Source: Hyposmocoma kahamanoa
Lineage: Eukaryota > Arthropoda > Insecta > Lepidoptera > Cosmopterigidae
Direction of reading: 5' to 3'
NCBI RefSeq assembly: GCF_003589595.1
Contig: NW_020653715.1
Span: forward strand, 3,132,134 to 3,196,133
Length of the DNA stretch: 64,000 nt
Positions 27,501 through 34,108 of the stretch are shown piece after piece (the first letter of the stretch is position 1; each line of letters begins with the position of its first letter). The notes below the pieces were generated by a model. The model worked only from the letters and a program-made list of their open reading frames with translations. It did no database searches and had not been told where the DNA came from. A program made the position numbers and the translations under genes.

Positions 27501-30500
27501 AATACGGTGTTTCGCTTTGCAGATTGCCAACGAAGTGGACGTGAGGATTATGATCGACGCTGAGCAAGTGTATTTCCAACCTGCAATCTCCCGAATCACG
27601 ATGGAGATGATGCGTACGTACAACAAGGTGTGTTTCCATCTACATTTTTATAATTAACTTCTTTAAGTTGCGAATATTTTCCTAACTATAGTTAAGCAAA
27701 GAGGTGTGGGTTCCCTCATAACTACTGTAGACGTAGTTATTGTTTAGTAGCAGTCCACGAGTTTGAAGAGCAACGTAAAGCTGAACTCGATAATAAACGT
27801 GAGATTACAAAATGGTGGTACCGAGAAACCATCTTTCCTTTGAAATTAGGATGTTGTTTCGCAGCATCCTAAGTAGATAATGGATTTCTTTTGCAAGGAC
27901 ATGGTTTTTTCTAACTTAATTGAATGTAATTAAGTTTTTATTGAAAGTCAGAATGTTTCATCAAATTAACATTCAATTTTTTTTTGTGAAATTACTCCAC
28001 TAGTTTGTTATAATTATTAATACAAAGATCGAACACTCCGAAAAAATTCCTTCGATTTGGTCGGATTCGAACCGACGTCTCCTAGCAAATCGTGGCAGAT
28101 GCTATGCCAACTAAGCCACGGAACGAACCTGCGGACCTCACGAATTGTGCTTGTTGTCGGATCTTCGTATTTGGTTTTTCAACGACTTTTTGTTGACGAG
28201 GTATTCACGCCTAACTTCACACTACCACCTTAATGAGTCATAAAATACCCGTGGTAAGGGTTAGATCAGTCTTGATCCGATGGTGAACTTAGAGAATAAT
28301 AGTGAATTTAATCTCAATAAAAGCGAAGTGAAATAAGTTGGATCTTATTTAGCGATAACAAATGTATAGGTTTATCTAAGCATGCTCACAGACTGCAGAC
28401 TTGTTTACGCGACGGTGTTTGACATCAGCTATAATGTTCTTTGACGCGGATACAAATACTTTAATTCGTTTCTCCGATATAAGAGAGACCGCACTCGCAT
28501 TCAAGCTTGTAAACTCCTGCATCCTGTAAGGGGATGTTTTCACGAGGAAATGGGAAATTTTCCACAGGGGCTTGAAATAGGTCTTGATAGATGCATTGTC
28601 TGAGGACTCTTTAGATCTTGTCTGTGACACCTCTTACATAAGGTAAAATAGCAGGTTTCCCTCGATTGTTGTCTTGAAACGATTGTGGTTTAACTAAGGT
28701 ACACGATTTTTTCTGGGGAATTGAGCATATATTAAGATTATTGTTGCCTAAGTTTAAAATTTACATTAACTGAAAATGTATTTTACAAAATTGACGACTT
28801 GTTAGATAAAGATGTATGGGAAGAAGACGGCTCTAGATTCCGCACAGATTTGATTAAAATTTTGTTGCTCGTTTTTCTTAGGGAAGTCAGCACAGGGAAT
28901 GAGCACGAGCTTAAAAAATGTCGTTTTTCAATTGGAAATTTATTTTACCCATGGTATAAATGATTTTTCGATTTCATTTGGAAAGCTACCTTTGAAAAAA
29001 ACAAATATACGGTATTTACAGTGCCGAGGCGTCCACATAACTCGATTCCACCCGGTTTCCCTAAAATTTTCCACGTATTACCACAATATTGTACTAAACA
29101 ACGCGTATATACCCCGCCTCTTAAAAAACTTATGTTCAAAATATTCAATAATACGGAGTATGGTGGATCTCGTCATATCTGCCAATCACAGGGCGCGGTC
29201 TATCACGCAAGCCGGTCGGATCCCGGCTTCTATTTCATTCATGAAACCTAGACGCCCGTATCGAAATACACACATTTGCAAAAGTTTGCTGTAAAACCAT
29301 TGTAGGATAAGATCTAATAATGGCGGCTGAAAACTCGAAAACCATCGGGTTATATAGTATCTTCTGTGCTAATAAGTATCACAAGGTGGCTTTTTAACGG
29401 AAAAATAAGTAGTTGTTAAGGTAGATTTTTATGTTGGACCGGCTTTACTAACGATTAGTTTTACGCCTCTGGTGATTTAGATCTAAAAAATTGTTCAATT
29501 TCCGAAGAATAGTAATTTTTCTCGTTCTAGACAGTCAACTCCAATGTCACAACAAATTTATCTAAGGTGAAATGTTATACGCTTCTGTAGTAAGATTTCT
29601 GTTGATATTCAAAATTTGCCAGTTAATTTTTAAGAATAAGTTTGGCTCTACTAAATGGAAACTTTGCCAGCCTCCAGAGTACGATGTCTCAATTTTGTAC
29701 CTGGTACCTCAAATTATGTATCTTGGTTTGGACGAGTTAGGGTAGAAAATGTATCGTCTCTCGTATTTTATATTAAGATTTAGTATACAACATCCTCACT
29801 TATTACTATGTAAATATGATTTTTTTTTGTTGTCAGGACAAATTCCTAGTGTTTAACACGTATCAGACGTACTTGAAGCACACGTACAACGAGTTGGTGG
29901 CGGACCTGGAGCAGGCGCAACGGCAGAACTTCTATTGGGCCGCCAAATGCGTGCGTGGCGCTTACATGGAACAGGTTAACATATAATAACAATATATGAT
30001 TTTGATTATACTCAGGAGCGCCCCTTGATACAGTCAATAGCTCATTAAGCTATACACTTTTGTTCGATTATCGCCTCTAGTGCAACGGCACAGTACCCGC
30101 CAATGTGTAGCTAGATGTTATAAAAAAAAATAGATGTGATGCCGTCTGTACATTAACTCGTGACGGATCCTAGAGACACACGATGTTCTTAACGGTTTTG
30201 GTAATTTTTTAATGGTCAAATTTGATTAAAATCGGGACTAAAGGTGGTTTTCCACCGACGAGGCCAGACGAGGTGAGACGAGGACTGAAACTTGTATGAC
30301 AAAATTTCAATTCTCTCGTAGCCCATCTTTGATGGAAATGCAGACCGCATTGACGAAGATAGGGGCGAGGCGAGAATTAAAATATTTGTGGTTGTAATAT
30401 TGAACAGTAGTGCTGCCTACATTCAGTAATATACTCTGCAACGGAAACACGATTTCTCAGGCGGACTCGCGAGAGCCATCGCGTATTTATCGCTAGATGA

Positions 30501-33500
30501 ACTGAGCAGCACTGAATCTTCACTATCCACAATCACAGAGCGAGCTCGCGGTGACTCGTGCTAGTTCGCGATGGCTCGCGCTGGCTCACAATGACTCGCG
30601 CTAGTTCGCGATGATTCGCGCGAACTCGCGCGTGTTATTAATGGCAATTGGTCTCATCTCGCCGCGCCGGTGGAAAACCACCTTTAATCATGTAAATATA
30701 CAGTTTTGTTACTGTTACTTCGACGTTTCGGGCGTGTTGCAACATTCATAGTCTCGAAAGGACTGAAAAGGCGGGTGTTAAAGCCATGCCAGTTTTTGTA
30801 ACTACCCGCACTTCATTATTATTATTATTATTTTTCCAAAAATTGTGCACTAGGGTTGTCACTAGACAGACACAAAATACTTACGATATGTACAAAATAC
30901 TCGTGATACATGATGTCGCCTATATATTAGTAACCGGTCGTTAGCTGGTATATTGGGACTATCGGAGACTATTAAATAATTTGACGACGTTGACGGTCGG
31001 GGGATGATTTACACATTTAAGAAACGAACCTTTCAAAAAAGTTATTCTTTAGTAAAAACAATTGCTGGTGTGCGCAGGAGCGCGCGCGAGCGGCCGCGAT
31101 GGGCTATGAGGATCCCACATGTCCCAATTATGAAGCCACCACCGCCTCCTACCACAAGTGCATCAAGGAGATCCTTTCCAGATACAAGGTATTTATACTA
31201 AATTATGAAATTTGTACTTTCACAATTGTCTTGAAGTACCTCCAAAAATTAAGGATTTTCCAAAGCCTGCTGCAATCGACAGGGCACGAAGAACATTCTT
31301 AGATCAAATTGAGAGTGTTCTTAAAAAGGCCCGCTTTTTTAATTATGTACTGAACTACATACCGAAGCAGCGTTGCTTAATAACGCAACTTGGGCACGCA
31401 GCTCACTTACGGTCCTATCTGAAGCCTCCAATCTACACTGCACCTTGGCCAGGCTTGACTTCAGGGAAATGATATCATTCAGCAACCTGGTAATATCGAC
31501 GTGGTCGAACGTGACGGGGGCCAGTTTGTGTAGCTCCTTCGCCACGAATGTAGGCCCGTCGTCCGGGTCAGTATCCTTCAGGAGTGTGATAACATCCTGG
31601 AGACTCTTCACGCCTCCATCCCTCCGGCGAGATGGCATCTGCTCAGCTTTGCCGAGGCTCTCGTTGAAGTTGGATTTGCAAATCTGCACGATGCTGACTT
31701 CGTCCATAGTATCGATGGCGTGTGGGACAAACGCCAAAAGCTCATTGGCTATGAGTTGTTGGGAACCCATTGCCACTTACGCGCAGCGGCCTATGCCGCG
31801 CGAAACTCGAATTATAATAATTCTCACTGCGTATTGGACGCGTCCGTTTCTGACCGGGCACCGAACTGAATTCGATAGGGACACTACTACTATGGACAGA
31901 CGTGTCGCTTACCACCAGGGGCACGACTTGTACGTCCCATCACCTGGTGTCGTAAAAAAATGACCAACTAGACATTTGAAACGCCATGATAATCATCATC
32001 ATCAGTGAACGGAATCGAGGGAGTTAAAGAACCTAAAATTCCAGCAACGTAAATAATAATGTGGACATCCCTTCTACAAATCCCGGAACTGCCTAAATTT
32101 GAATATGCGTATTATTTAATGAAAATTGTTACGAATTATTGTCTCAAATAATCTCATTACAGAGTACTAAAAAAACCGACCTCAAACGTACGTGGACTTA
32201 CGTCTATTTGCTAAGTTTTATTGAAATATTCTTAAATTCGCCACTATACAGGACTTGACACTGGAGATAATAAAAATCGGTTCTCACTACTCAAAGAACA
32301 TTGAGAGAAAAACGCCTTGAATTGGAGAAATAGCAAAATCAACCATTAAAATAATTGCTCCTTAAGAAAAGTTAGGCGCTATTTATAAAAATGAATCTTC
32401 ATGTGTGAACAGCCACCCTTAGAGATGGATGATTTCCTTCAAAATGAAATGGTACCACTATGGAAGTACCCCCTTTCCAACAAAAAAAAGAATCATGTAA
32501 ATCGGTTCACAAATACTGGAGTTATCGCGTAACATACATACAAAAAAAAAACATACAGTCGAATTGAGAACCTCCTCCTTTTTTGAAACCGGTAAAAAAT
32601 AATATTATAGTTGTATTTTTATATGTGGATTCCTGCTCAGCAAAACATTTTACAAGAGCGCTTTTTTCGCTCGCATATTTCGCTGTAGAAAGAAGTAACG
32701 GCTTTCTCTTTCACACACATTTCACACAGTACGAAATCAAGGTATATTGACGGTTTCTATTGTTTGACATCTTGATTTCGTCTTTTGAGAGAACAATTCC
32801 TTAGTAAGTACGTTTAGTATGTATAAACATTGTAATTATTGTAATGAAATACATAGAAATAAATAAAACTGAATAATATGCCTATATTAATTTTATTCGT
32901 CGCCTAATATTATATGCGTTGATATGGTGACATGAATCCTGGGATATTTTTTTGGTTATACCGCGGAAATGGATATGTCCATACTAAGTAAACGTTCAAA
33001 CTTTAGGTAAATTATATCCCCTAGTTCCGATCATTGATCATCATAGATCAAAATTATCAAGGACATTCTTCTACAGGGTGACATGAAAGGGCGCGTCGGA
33101 ATCATGATCGCGTCCCACAACGAGGACACGGTCCGGTATGCCATCAATCTGATGAAGGAGAACGGCATTAAGCCCGAGGATAAGGTCGTCTGCTTCGGGC
33201 AGCTCTTGGGCATGTGCGACCATGTAACCTTCCCGCTAGGTATGTCTTCTTTTTTCTAAGAAATCTTTATCACTGTTTTTGTACAAGGCATACGCAACAT
33301 AGGACATGCAAAGTTGAGCTTATCTATAGAAGAGTTCTCTTCCAACCGACACTCGCTGAGATAAAGTCTGCTAATTTACTTACTGCACAATAAATGTATT
33401 CTAATTAATTAACCTTTTTATCGCCACTGACAGAAACGTGGCGTCTAGACGCCAAGCCTATGGATTCATAACATTCATAACATATGGAAATTCATAACAT

Positions 33501-33949
33501 GTCACATCACTATATAGTGATGTGACATGTTATAAATTTGCACTTTAATGTAAAAGGCATAAAAATTCAAAAATAGTTAGTAAAACAATATATTTTATAC
33601 TTATCGACCTGCAGCTCAATTGATAGAGCGACGCTACGGTACAGCGTGGTCATAGGTTCAAATCCTGTCCGGTCAAAGGAATTTTTATTAGTGTTCGATC
33701 TTTTTATTAATAATTATATATAGGTACATTGTTTGTTCTTCAGGTCAAGCAGGCTACTCAGCGTACAAATACGTCCCATATGGTCCAGTAACGGAAGTCC
33801 TCCCGTACCTTTCCCGCCGAGCCAATGAGAACAGAGGCTTTCTCTCCAAGATCAAGAAAGAAAAAAACCTGCTTCTCAAAGAAATATTCCGCAGGGTGTC
33901 CTCCGGACAGATGTTTTACAAACCCGTGGGAAATTACCGACCAGTCTAG
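6398..33949 (+). CDS. PRODH: Proline dehydrogenase, mitochondrial (11 exons; 5' end missing)
   Basis: FAD enzyme that oxidises proline to pyrroline-5-carboxylate at the mitochondrial inner membrane and passes electrons to ubiquinone; in insects it supports flight-muscle proline use. Coding exons: 6398-6519, 9685-9771, 15365-15555, 18539-18603, 20169-20347, 26540-26714, 27523-27627, 29837-29974, 31078-31188, 33077-33239, 33744-33949. All introns are GT-AG and every splice phase matches, giving 513 codons and a TAG stop. Family hallmarks, numbered in this partial protein: [12 protein letters not shown] (20-31), [14 protein letters not shown] (280-293), [10 protein letters not shown] (345-354) and [11 protein letters not shown] (468-478), whose paired arginines bind the proline carboxylate. 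The C-terminus ends shortly after [12 protein letters not shown], as family members do. About 100 N-terminal residues, including the transit peptide, were not found, so the gene starts upstream of the window or in an exon I missed. No frameshift or stop interrupts it. Confidence 0.93.
6748..7054 (-). mobile_element. Retro-like repeat, family 'GACGAAC', with poly-A end at left
   Basis: Starts with a T run at 6749-6757, then CAGTGACGGGACGAACAAG, and ends near TTCTATTGCTAC. Eleven copies or fragments occur in the window. The T run marks the poly-A end of a minus-strand retroelement, so the family looks like a LINE 3' UTR or a SINE-like derivative; no pol III boxes or ORF were found. Confidence 0.65.
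7196..7448 (+). mobile_element. Retro-like repeat, family 'GACGAAC', plus-strand copy
   Basis: Reads from AGAGCACCTGGTGAAGAG through CTGCCACCTTACCTATTTCTG to GTTCGTCCGTCACTAAGTAT and a short A run. It is inverted relative to the copy at 6748-7054, about 140 bp away. Confidence 0.65.
8018..8457. mobile_element. hAT-like MITE with 8-bp TSD
   Basis: 440 bp with terminal inverted repeats TAGAGTTGCAACGAATA (left) and, complemented, TAGCGTTGCAACGAATA (right). Flanked by TTAATAAC (8010-8017) and TTAACAAC (8458-8465), an 8-bp duplication with one difference. An 8-bp TSD and a TAGRG terminus are hallmarks of the hAT superfamily. No transposase is encoded, so it is non-autonomous. Confidence 0.8.
9590..9642 (-). 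mobile_element. Fragment of the hAT-like MITE
   Basis: The complement contains CTATTCGGCCTAATACCGAA and AGGAAGAACTAATGCA, matching about 8088-8130 of the intact element. Confidence 0.6.
9685..9771 (+). CDS. PRODH: PRODH exon b
   Basis: Acceptor tttcag, donor AG|GTAAAT; 87 nt, phase 2 to phase 2. Encodes [17 protein letters not shown] then [11 protein letters not shown], the start of the conserved GVKSILDYS region. Confidence 0.92.
10371..10891 (+). mobile_element. 5'-truncated RTE-type LINE fragment with 14-bp TSD
   Basis: The frame from about 10375 reads [49 protein letters not shown] and GHIARRT. After a frameshift near 10735 it continues [20 protein letters not shown] and QDRSLW. This is the conserved C-terminal tail of lepidopteran RTE-like endonuclease-reverse transcriptases. 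The copy is flanked by ACTAGAAGCCAAGT at 10357-10370 and 10892-10905, a perfect 14-bp target-site duplication, and ends with GGGCTGACTGATG. It was 5' truncated on insertion. Confidence 0.88.
11014..11231 (+). mobile_element. tRNA-derived SINE (family A), full-length-like copy
   Basis: The head carries pol III A-box-like TGGCCGAACGG and B-box GGTTCGATTTCC, as in a tRNA. A family-specific body follows (GGCGAAATATTTGTATGACC, CGACACAGGGTTTCCC) and a terminal A run at 11222-11231. Other copies are at 22588, 35321 and 54448. The head does not fold as a complete cloverleaf, so it is not called a tRNA gene. Confidence 0.85.
11309..11418. mobile_element. Foldback MITE with internal tandem duplication
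   Basis: Left arm 11309-11342 (gcgcgacttgtgcgaaagcg, then acataaagcacgag) is complementary to the right half 11367-11418, in which CTTTATGTCGCTCTCGC is tandemly doubled. Related GC-rich sequence occurs at 5072-5150. Confidence 0.55.
12278..12459. mobile_element. Foldback MITE, family GGGGGTC, copy 1
   Basis: The arms GACATCCGTCCGAAACAATT (left) and their complement (right) enclose a short unique centre with AGCTTCAT. The right end reads GATCGAGGGCAGACCCCC. The left terminal 20 or so bases seen in copy 2 (22805) are missing. The centre is inverted relative to copy 2. Confidence 0.75.
13913..14034 (+). mobile_element. CGGTT family, internally deleted copy
   Basis: Begins AAACCGACTTCAAAAG and follows the family to CATCCCCTAATTTGCCAC, where it jumps directly to CCACCCTTAGAAGTGGA from about 200 bp further along. 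GCCAC is shared at the join, suggesting a microhomology deletion. Confidence 0.65.
14482..14567 (+). mobile_element. GACGAAC-family fragment
   Basis: Contains AGCAGTAGACCTCCTTATGA and TACTGCCACCTTACTTATTT, matching the internal end of the family. Confidence 0.55.
15365..15555 (+). CDS. PRODH: PRODH exon c
   Basis: Acceptor tttccag, donor G|GTATGT; 191 nt. Encodes a variable acidic linker, then [19 protein letters not shown] and the helix ending SIEAVHG. Confidence 0.92.
15586..15812 (+). mobile_element. GACGAAC-family copy
   Basis: Runs from GGAAGGACTGCCACCTTACC to CGACTAGTTCGTTCTGTG followed by an A run, in plus orientation. It begins about 30 bp after the exon c donor. Confidence 0.6.
16461..16529 (+). 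repeat. Abutting ends of two repeat families
   Basis: 16461-16496 matches a GACGAAC-family interior (CTATTTCTGTCGCCAAGCAG). 16510-16529 is the right terminus of the GGGGGTC MITE (AGATCGAGAGTAGACCCCCT). Confidence 0.55.
16530..16800 (+). repeat. Dispersed repeat, second copy of 815-1105 family
   Basis: Matches 815-1105 along its length, with shared GAGAGCTCTTTACAAAAAAC and TTAGCCACTGG-type blocks. Confidence 0.6.
17036..17290 (-). mobile_element. Probable LINE 3' UTR with AATGA-type tail
   Basis: GAAATGAAATGATT repeats at 17036-17060 precede sequence whose complement reads as an untranslated LINE 3' end (GAGGGCGAGGGCCTGGTGAG at about 17185-17204 on the minus strand). No ORF remains. The assignment rests on style of tail only. 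Confidence 0.4.
17318..17373. repeat. TG microsatellite
   Basis: GTGTGTATGTGTGTG units over about 55 bp. Confidence 0.9.
17500..17640 (+). mobile_element. Degraded LINE C-terminal tail
   Basis: The frame near 17570-17625 reads [20 protein letters not shown], resembling the W.P.TGKR...RW.DD(V/L) motif near the end of RTE-like polyproteins. Frames upstream are broken. Confidence 0.45.
17896..17941. repeat. 16-bp tandem repeat
   Basis: Almost three copies of ATATATCATTTCTTCC. Confidence 0.85.
18539..18603 (+). CDS. PRODH: PRODH exon d
   Basis: Acceptor tttcag, donor CTT|GTAAGT; 65 nt, phase 1 in and phase 0 out. Encodes [20 protein letters not shown] then LL, the conserved TA.K.TALGRP strand. 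Confidence 0.95.
18604..20168 (+). other. PRODH intron d
   Basis: 1.6 kb. Contains a probable MITE (18790-19062). An unidentified GC-richer block lies at about 19960-20080. The rest is AT-rich and featureless. Confidence 0.7.
18790..19062. mobile_element. Probable MITE with short TIRs
   Basis: The left end TAAGAGACCCCCCA and the complement of the right end (TTAGAGAACCCCCA) are similar. The interior is GC-rich with repeated GCGTTG and CGACGC segments, unlike the surrounding AT-rich intron. Confidence 0.5.
20169..20347 (+). CDS. PRODH: PRODH exon e
   Basis: Acceptor tttccag, donor GG|GTAAGT; 179 nt, phase 0 in and phase 2 out. Encodes [20 protein letters not shown] then a lysine/asparagine-rich segment including [20 protein letters not shown]. 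The ATG that opens it is internal. Confidence 0.93.
20437..21199. mobile_element. Large foldback element with ~200-bp arms
   Basis: The left arm (about 20437-20702) is complementary to the right arm (about 20985-21199). Matched blocks include CTACTAGTAGTACCAAGGGC, TTGCTCGTGGTTCTACCA and GTATGGGCATTGGACC. The left arm carries an extra segment of about 85 bp (about 20460-20545) that is itself palindromic, beginning ACTTGGATTTTATAGGCG and ending CGCCTATAAATCCCAAGT. The outer termini are CGGCGA(C)TTTTAGCAGT-like. No transposase was seen; the spacer 20703-20984 has none. Confidence 0.75.
21721..21903 (-). mobile_element. GACGAAC-family copy (truncated)
   Basis: T run, then GATGAACAAGTCGTGCGCC, through AAGATCTGAGGGGCACTGCC to CCCATGTGCCTGATATTCCA. 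The distal third of the family is absent. Confidence 0.65.
22165..22587 (+). repeat. ~420-bp repeat, inverted partner of 25793-26515
   Basis: Shares, in inverse orientation with 25793-26515, blocks such as TTTCTTTCATCTACCATTTT, GGAAAC/TGCCGAGCGAAACACAC and CACCACAATCCATCG. No ORF. Probably a MITE or LINE 3' segment. Confidence 0.7.
22588..22655 (-). mobile_element. SINE family A fragment
   Basis: The complement contains GGTTCGATTCTCGAACCGCG, ATATTTGTATGACC and TTTCTCTCGTGAG, matching the B-box side and body of the SINE at 11014. It abuts the repeat ending at 22587. Confidence 0.65.
22805..23005. mobile_element. Foldback MITE, family GGGGGTC, copy 2 (complete)
   Basis: About 200 bp. The left end is GGGGGTTTACTCTCGGTCTC and the right end GAGATCGAGAGTGGCCCCCC, with long complementary arms around CATCCGTCCGAAACAATTA. 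The centre is inverted with respect to copy 1 at 12278. Confidence 0.8.
23181..23355. mobile_element. MITE with 24-bp TIRs
   Basis: 175 bp. The left terminus ATTTTCCACTAAGCGGCTAG matches the complement of the right terminus (ATTTTCCACTAAGCGACTAG) with about two mismatches over 24 bp. GC-rich interior, no ORF. Confidence 0.75.
23917..24065 (+). mobile_element. tRNA-derived SINE (family B)
   Basis: A-box region GACTTAGTTGGCATAGCG and B-box GGTTCGAATCC are intact. The family tail AGTGTTCG...ATCTTTG...TTAATAATTAT follows. Copies at 27971, 47671 and 47899. Confidence 0.8.
24430..24655 (+). mobile_element. Probable LINE 3' end with (TTCTA)n tail
   Basis: An untranslated AT-rich run ends AGTAATAAAAGA and then five TTCTA units at about 24628-24652. 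Non-LTR elements commonly end in such short tandem units. No ORF was found upstream. Confidence 0.45.
25485..25585 (+). mobile_element. SINE family B tail fragment
   Basis: Contains TTAGTGTTCGATCTTTGTGT, AATTTTAACAAATAATTGGAG and CATTTCACAAAAAATAATTG, matching the tail of the copies at 27971 and 47671. The tRNA head is degenerate (25460-25485). Confidence 0.65.
25793..26515 (-). repeat. Repeat copy interrupted by a GACGAAC element
   Basis: 25793-26145 plus 26478-26515 together match the complement of 22165-22587. The family is split by the element at 26146-26477. Removing that element and one TTTCT restores the continuous sequence seen in the other copy. Confidence 0.75.
26146..26477 (-). 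mobile_element. GACGAAC-family copy nested in another repeat
   Basis: The longest copy in the window, about 330 bp. The T run at left is followed by CAAGTGACGGGACGAACAAG and the element runs to CTGCTACAAATTTTTTTTAG. It is flanked by TTTCT at 26141-26145 and 26478-26482, a short probable target duplication. It ends only about 60 bp before PRODH exon f. Confidence 0.75.
26540..26714 (+). CDS. PRODH: PRODH exon f
   Basis: Acceptor attgcag, donor CAG|GTAAGC; 175 nt, phase 2 in and phase 0 out. Encodes [20 protein letters not shown] through [14 protein letters not shown]. Confidence 0.95.
26715..27522 (+). other. PRODH intron f
   Basis: 0.8 kb with no repeat I can assign. CTGCCATCTAGCGG at about 27251 is a motif common in insect repeats. 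Confidence 0.7.
27523..27627 (+). CDS. PRODH: PRODH exon g
   Basis: Acceptor ctttgcag, donor AAG|GTGTGT; 105 nt, in phase. Encodes [20 protein letters not shown], a core active-site barrel strand of the family, then [11 protein letters not shown]. Confidence 0.96.
27752..27810 (+). mobile_element. LINE C-terminal fragment
   Basis: Reads [17 protein letters not shown], matching [17 protein letters not shown] of the minus-strand LINE fragment at 36449-36778. Confidence 0.6.
27971..28146 (-). mobile_element. tRNA-derived SINE (family B), minus copy
   Basis: The complement has GGCTTAGTTGGCATAGC and GGTTCGAATCCGACC boxes, then AGTGTTCGATCTTTG and the tail AACTAGTGGAGTAATTTCAC ending in an A run. 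Confidence 0.85.
28380..28705 (-). mobile_element. Penelope-like element fragment (RT C-terminus to GIY-YIG domain)
   Basis: The minus strand reads [11 protein letters not shown], then [20 protein letters not shown] and ETN. After a frameshift it continues [17 protein letters not shown]. The YK-(9)-SYIGET spacing and the downstream VK.HR..NKSAV.EHA are the GIY-YIG endonuclease signature of Penelope-like retroelements, preceded by the PYV.G..D.I motif that follows their reverse transcriptase. Two in-frame stops and a frameshift make it dead. Confidence 0.75.
29837..29974 (+). CDS. PRODH: PRODH exon h
   Basis: Acceptor gttgtcag, donor CAG|GTTAAC; 138 nt, in phase. Encodes [20 protein letters not shown] and ends [10 protein letters not shown], the conserved K.VRGAY substrate/FAD-site motif. 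Confidence 0.96.
29975..31077 (+). other. PRODH intron h
   Basis: 1.1 kb. 30052-30087 (TTCGATTATCGCCTCTAGTG core) recurs inverted at 62877-62914. A MITE occupies 30239-30686. 30710-30800 includes TTTCGACG-type repeat debris. Confidence 0.7.
30239..30686. mobile_element. MITE with perfect 19-bp TIRs and TA target
   Basis: The left terminus TAAAGGTGGTTTTCCACCG and its exact complement at 30668-30686 bound a 448-bp element. If the outermost TA on each side is the duplicated target, the insertion fits the Tc1/mariner-like TA preference. The interior (about 30540-30645) is a chain of CTCGCGCTAGTTCGCGATG-type units. Confidence 0.8.
31078..31188 (+). CDS. PRODH: PRODH exon i
   Basis: Acceptor tgcgcag, donor AAG|GTATTT; 111 nt, in phase. 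Encodes [20 protein letters not shown] and the helix [16 protein letters not shown]. Confidence 0.95.
31265..31335 (+). mobile_element. RTE LINE C-terminal fragment
   Basis: Reads [17 protein letters not shown], matching RPRRTYHDQIEAILKKG near the C-terminus of the RTE element at 58382-61882. Confidence 0.55.
31339..31776 (-). mobile_element. ORF1-like (gag-type) protein fragment of a non-LTR element
   Basis: An open minus-strand frame of 145 codons reads [53 protein letters not shown] and [13 protein letters not shown], followed by a coiled-coil-like segment. I recognise this as a protein type widely repeated in lepidopteran genomes as the first ORF of non-LTR elements (family assignment from memory). 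It is antisense within a PRODH intron. It ends after the coiled coil without the zinc knuckle or endonuclease, so it is truncated. Confidence 0.55.
31891..31963 (+). mobile_element. GACGAAC-family terminal fragment
   Basis: Contains GTCGCTTACCACCAGGGGCA, CGACTTGTACGTCCCATCAC and an A run, matching the poly-A-side end of the family. Confidence 0.6.
32158..32595 (+). mobile_element. CGGTT family, copy with small internal deletion
   Basis: Starts ACAGAGTACTAAAAAAACCG and ends CCTCCTCCTTTTTTGAAACC. About 40 bp present in other copies (the ACCGGAAAGTACGC segment) are missing near 32230. Confidence 0.75.
33077..33239 (+). CDS. PRODH: PRODH exon j
   Basis: Acceptor ctacag, donor G|GTATGT; 163 nt, phase 0 in and phase 1 out. 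Encodes [20 protein letters not shown] and [20 protein letters not shown]. The ASHNE and FGQLLGM motifs are conserved barrel strands. Confidence 0.96.
33494..33533. repeat. Perfect 40-bp palindrome
   Basis: ATAACATGTCACATCACTAT is followed immediately by its exact complement. A diverged half (AGTGATGTAACATGTTATGA) occurs at about 44193-44212, so this is likely a foldback-element end. Confidence 0.85.
33604..33720 (+). mobile_element. SINE with a different tRNA head but family B tail
   Basis: The head GCAGCTCAATTGATAGAGCG is tRNA-like, followed by a perfect 5-bp anticodon-type stem (ACGCT/AGCGT) and the B-box GGTTCAAATCC. The tail AGTGTTCGATCTTT...TTAATAATTATA is shared with family B. The acceptor stem is mispaired, so a functional tRNA gene is unlikely. 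Confidence 0.7.
33744..33949 (+). CDS. PRODH: PRODH exon k (last)
   Basis: Acceptor ttcttcag; 206 nt ending in TAG. Encodes [20 protein letters not shown] with the RRANENRG proline-binding motif, then the C-terminal helix and [19 protein letters not shown] repeat begins 160 bp after the stop. AATAAA occurs at 34579-34584, at the end of that repeat, and could serve as poly-A signal. Confidence 0.96.
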
Positions 33950-34108
33950 ATTCATTATTCAAATGCTGGTGTATTGGAGAGTTGATTTGTGTTCGTGTGC
34001 GTGTGGAACGACAAAAACAAATTTTGAGCACGGTAGGTACAATTTTTTTAACTGGCGAATTTATAAATTTCAAATGCTATTAAGTTCGACTTGGACATGA
34101 CAATACAA

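Larger units (their letters stand above)
27628..29836 (+). other. PRODH intron g
   Basis: 2.2 kb. Contains a short LINE fragment (27752-27810), a SINE and a Penelope-like fragment. About 28899-29290 has plus-strand ORFs without recognised motifs, which I leave uncalled. Confidence 0.75.
31189..33076 (+). other. PRODH intron i
   Basis: 1.9 kb. Contains LINE fragments (31265-31776), a GACGAAC fragment (31891-31963) and a CGGTT-family copy (32158-32595). Confidence 0.75.
33240..33743 (+). other. PRODH intron j
   Basis: 0.5 kb. Contains a perfect 40-bp palindrome (33494-33533) and a SINE (33604-33720). Confidence 0.8.

Noticed and set aside
28899..29294. 131-codon plus-strand ORF in PRODH intron g
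   Set aside because: No domain, overlaps equally long frames on both strands, and lies in a repeat-rich intron.
33604..33675. tRNA gene
   Set aside because: Good A/B boxes and anticodon stem, but the acceptor stem is mispaired, position 33 is not T, and a SINE tail follows.
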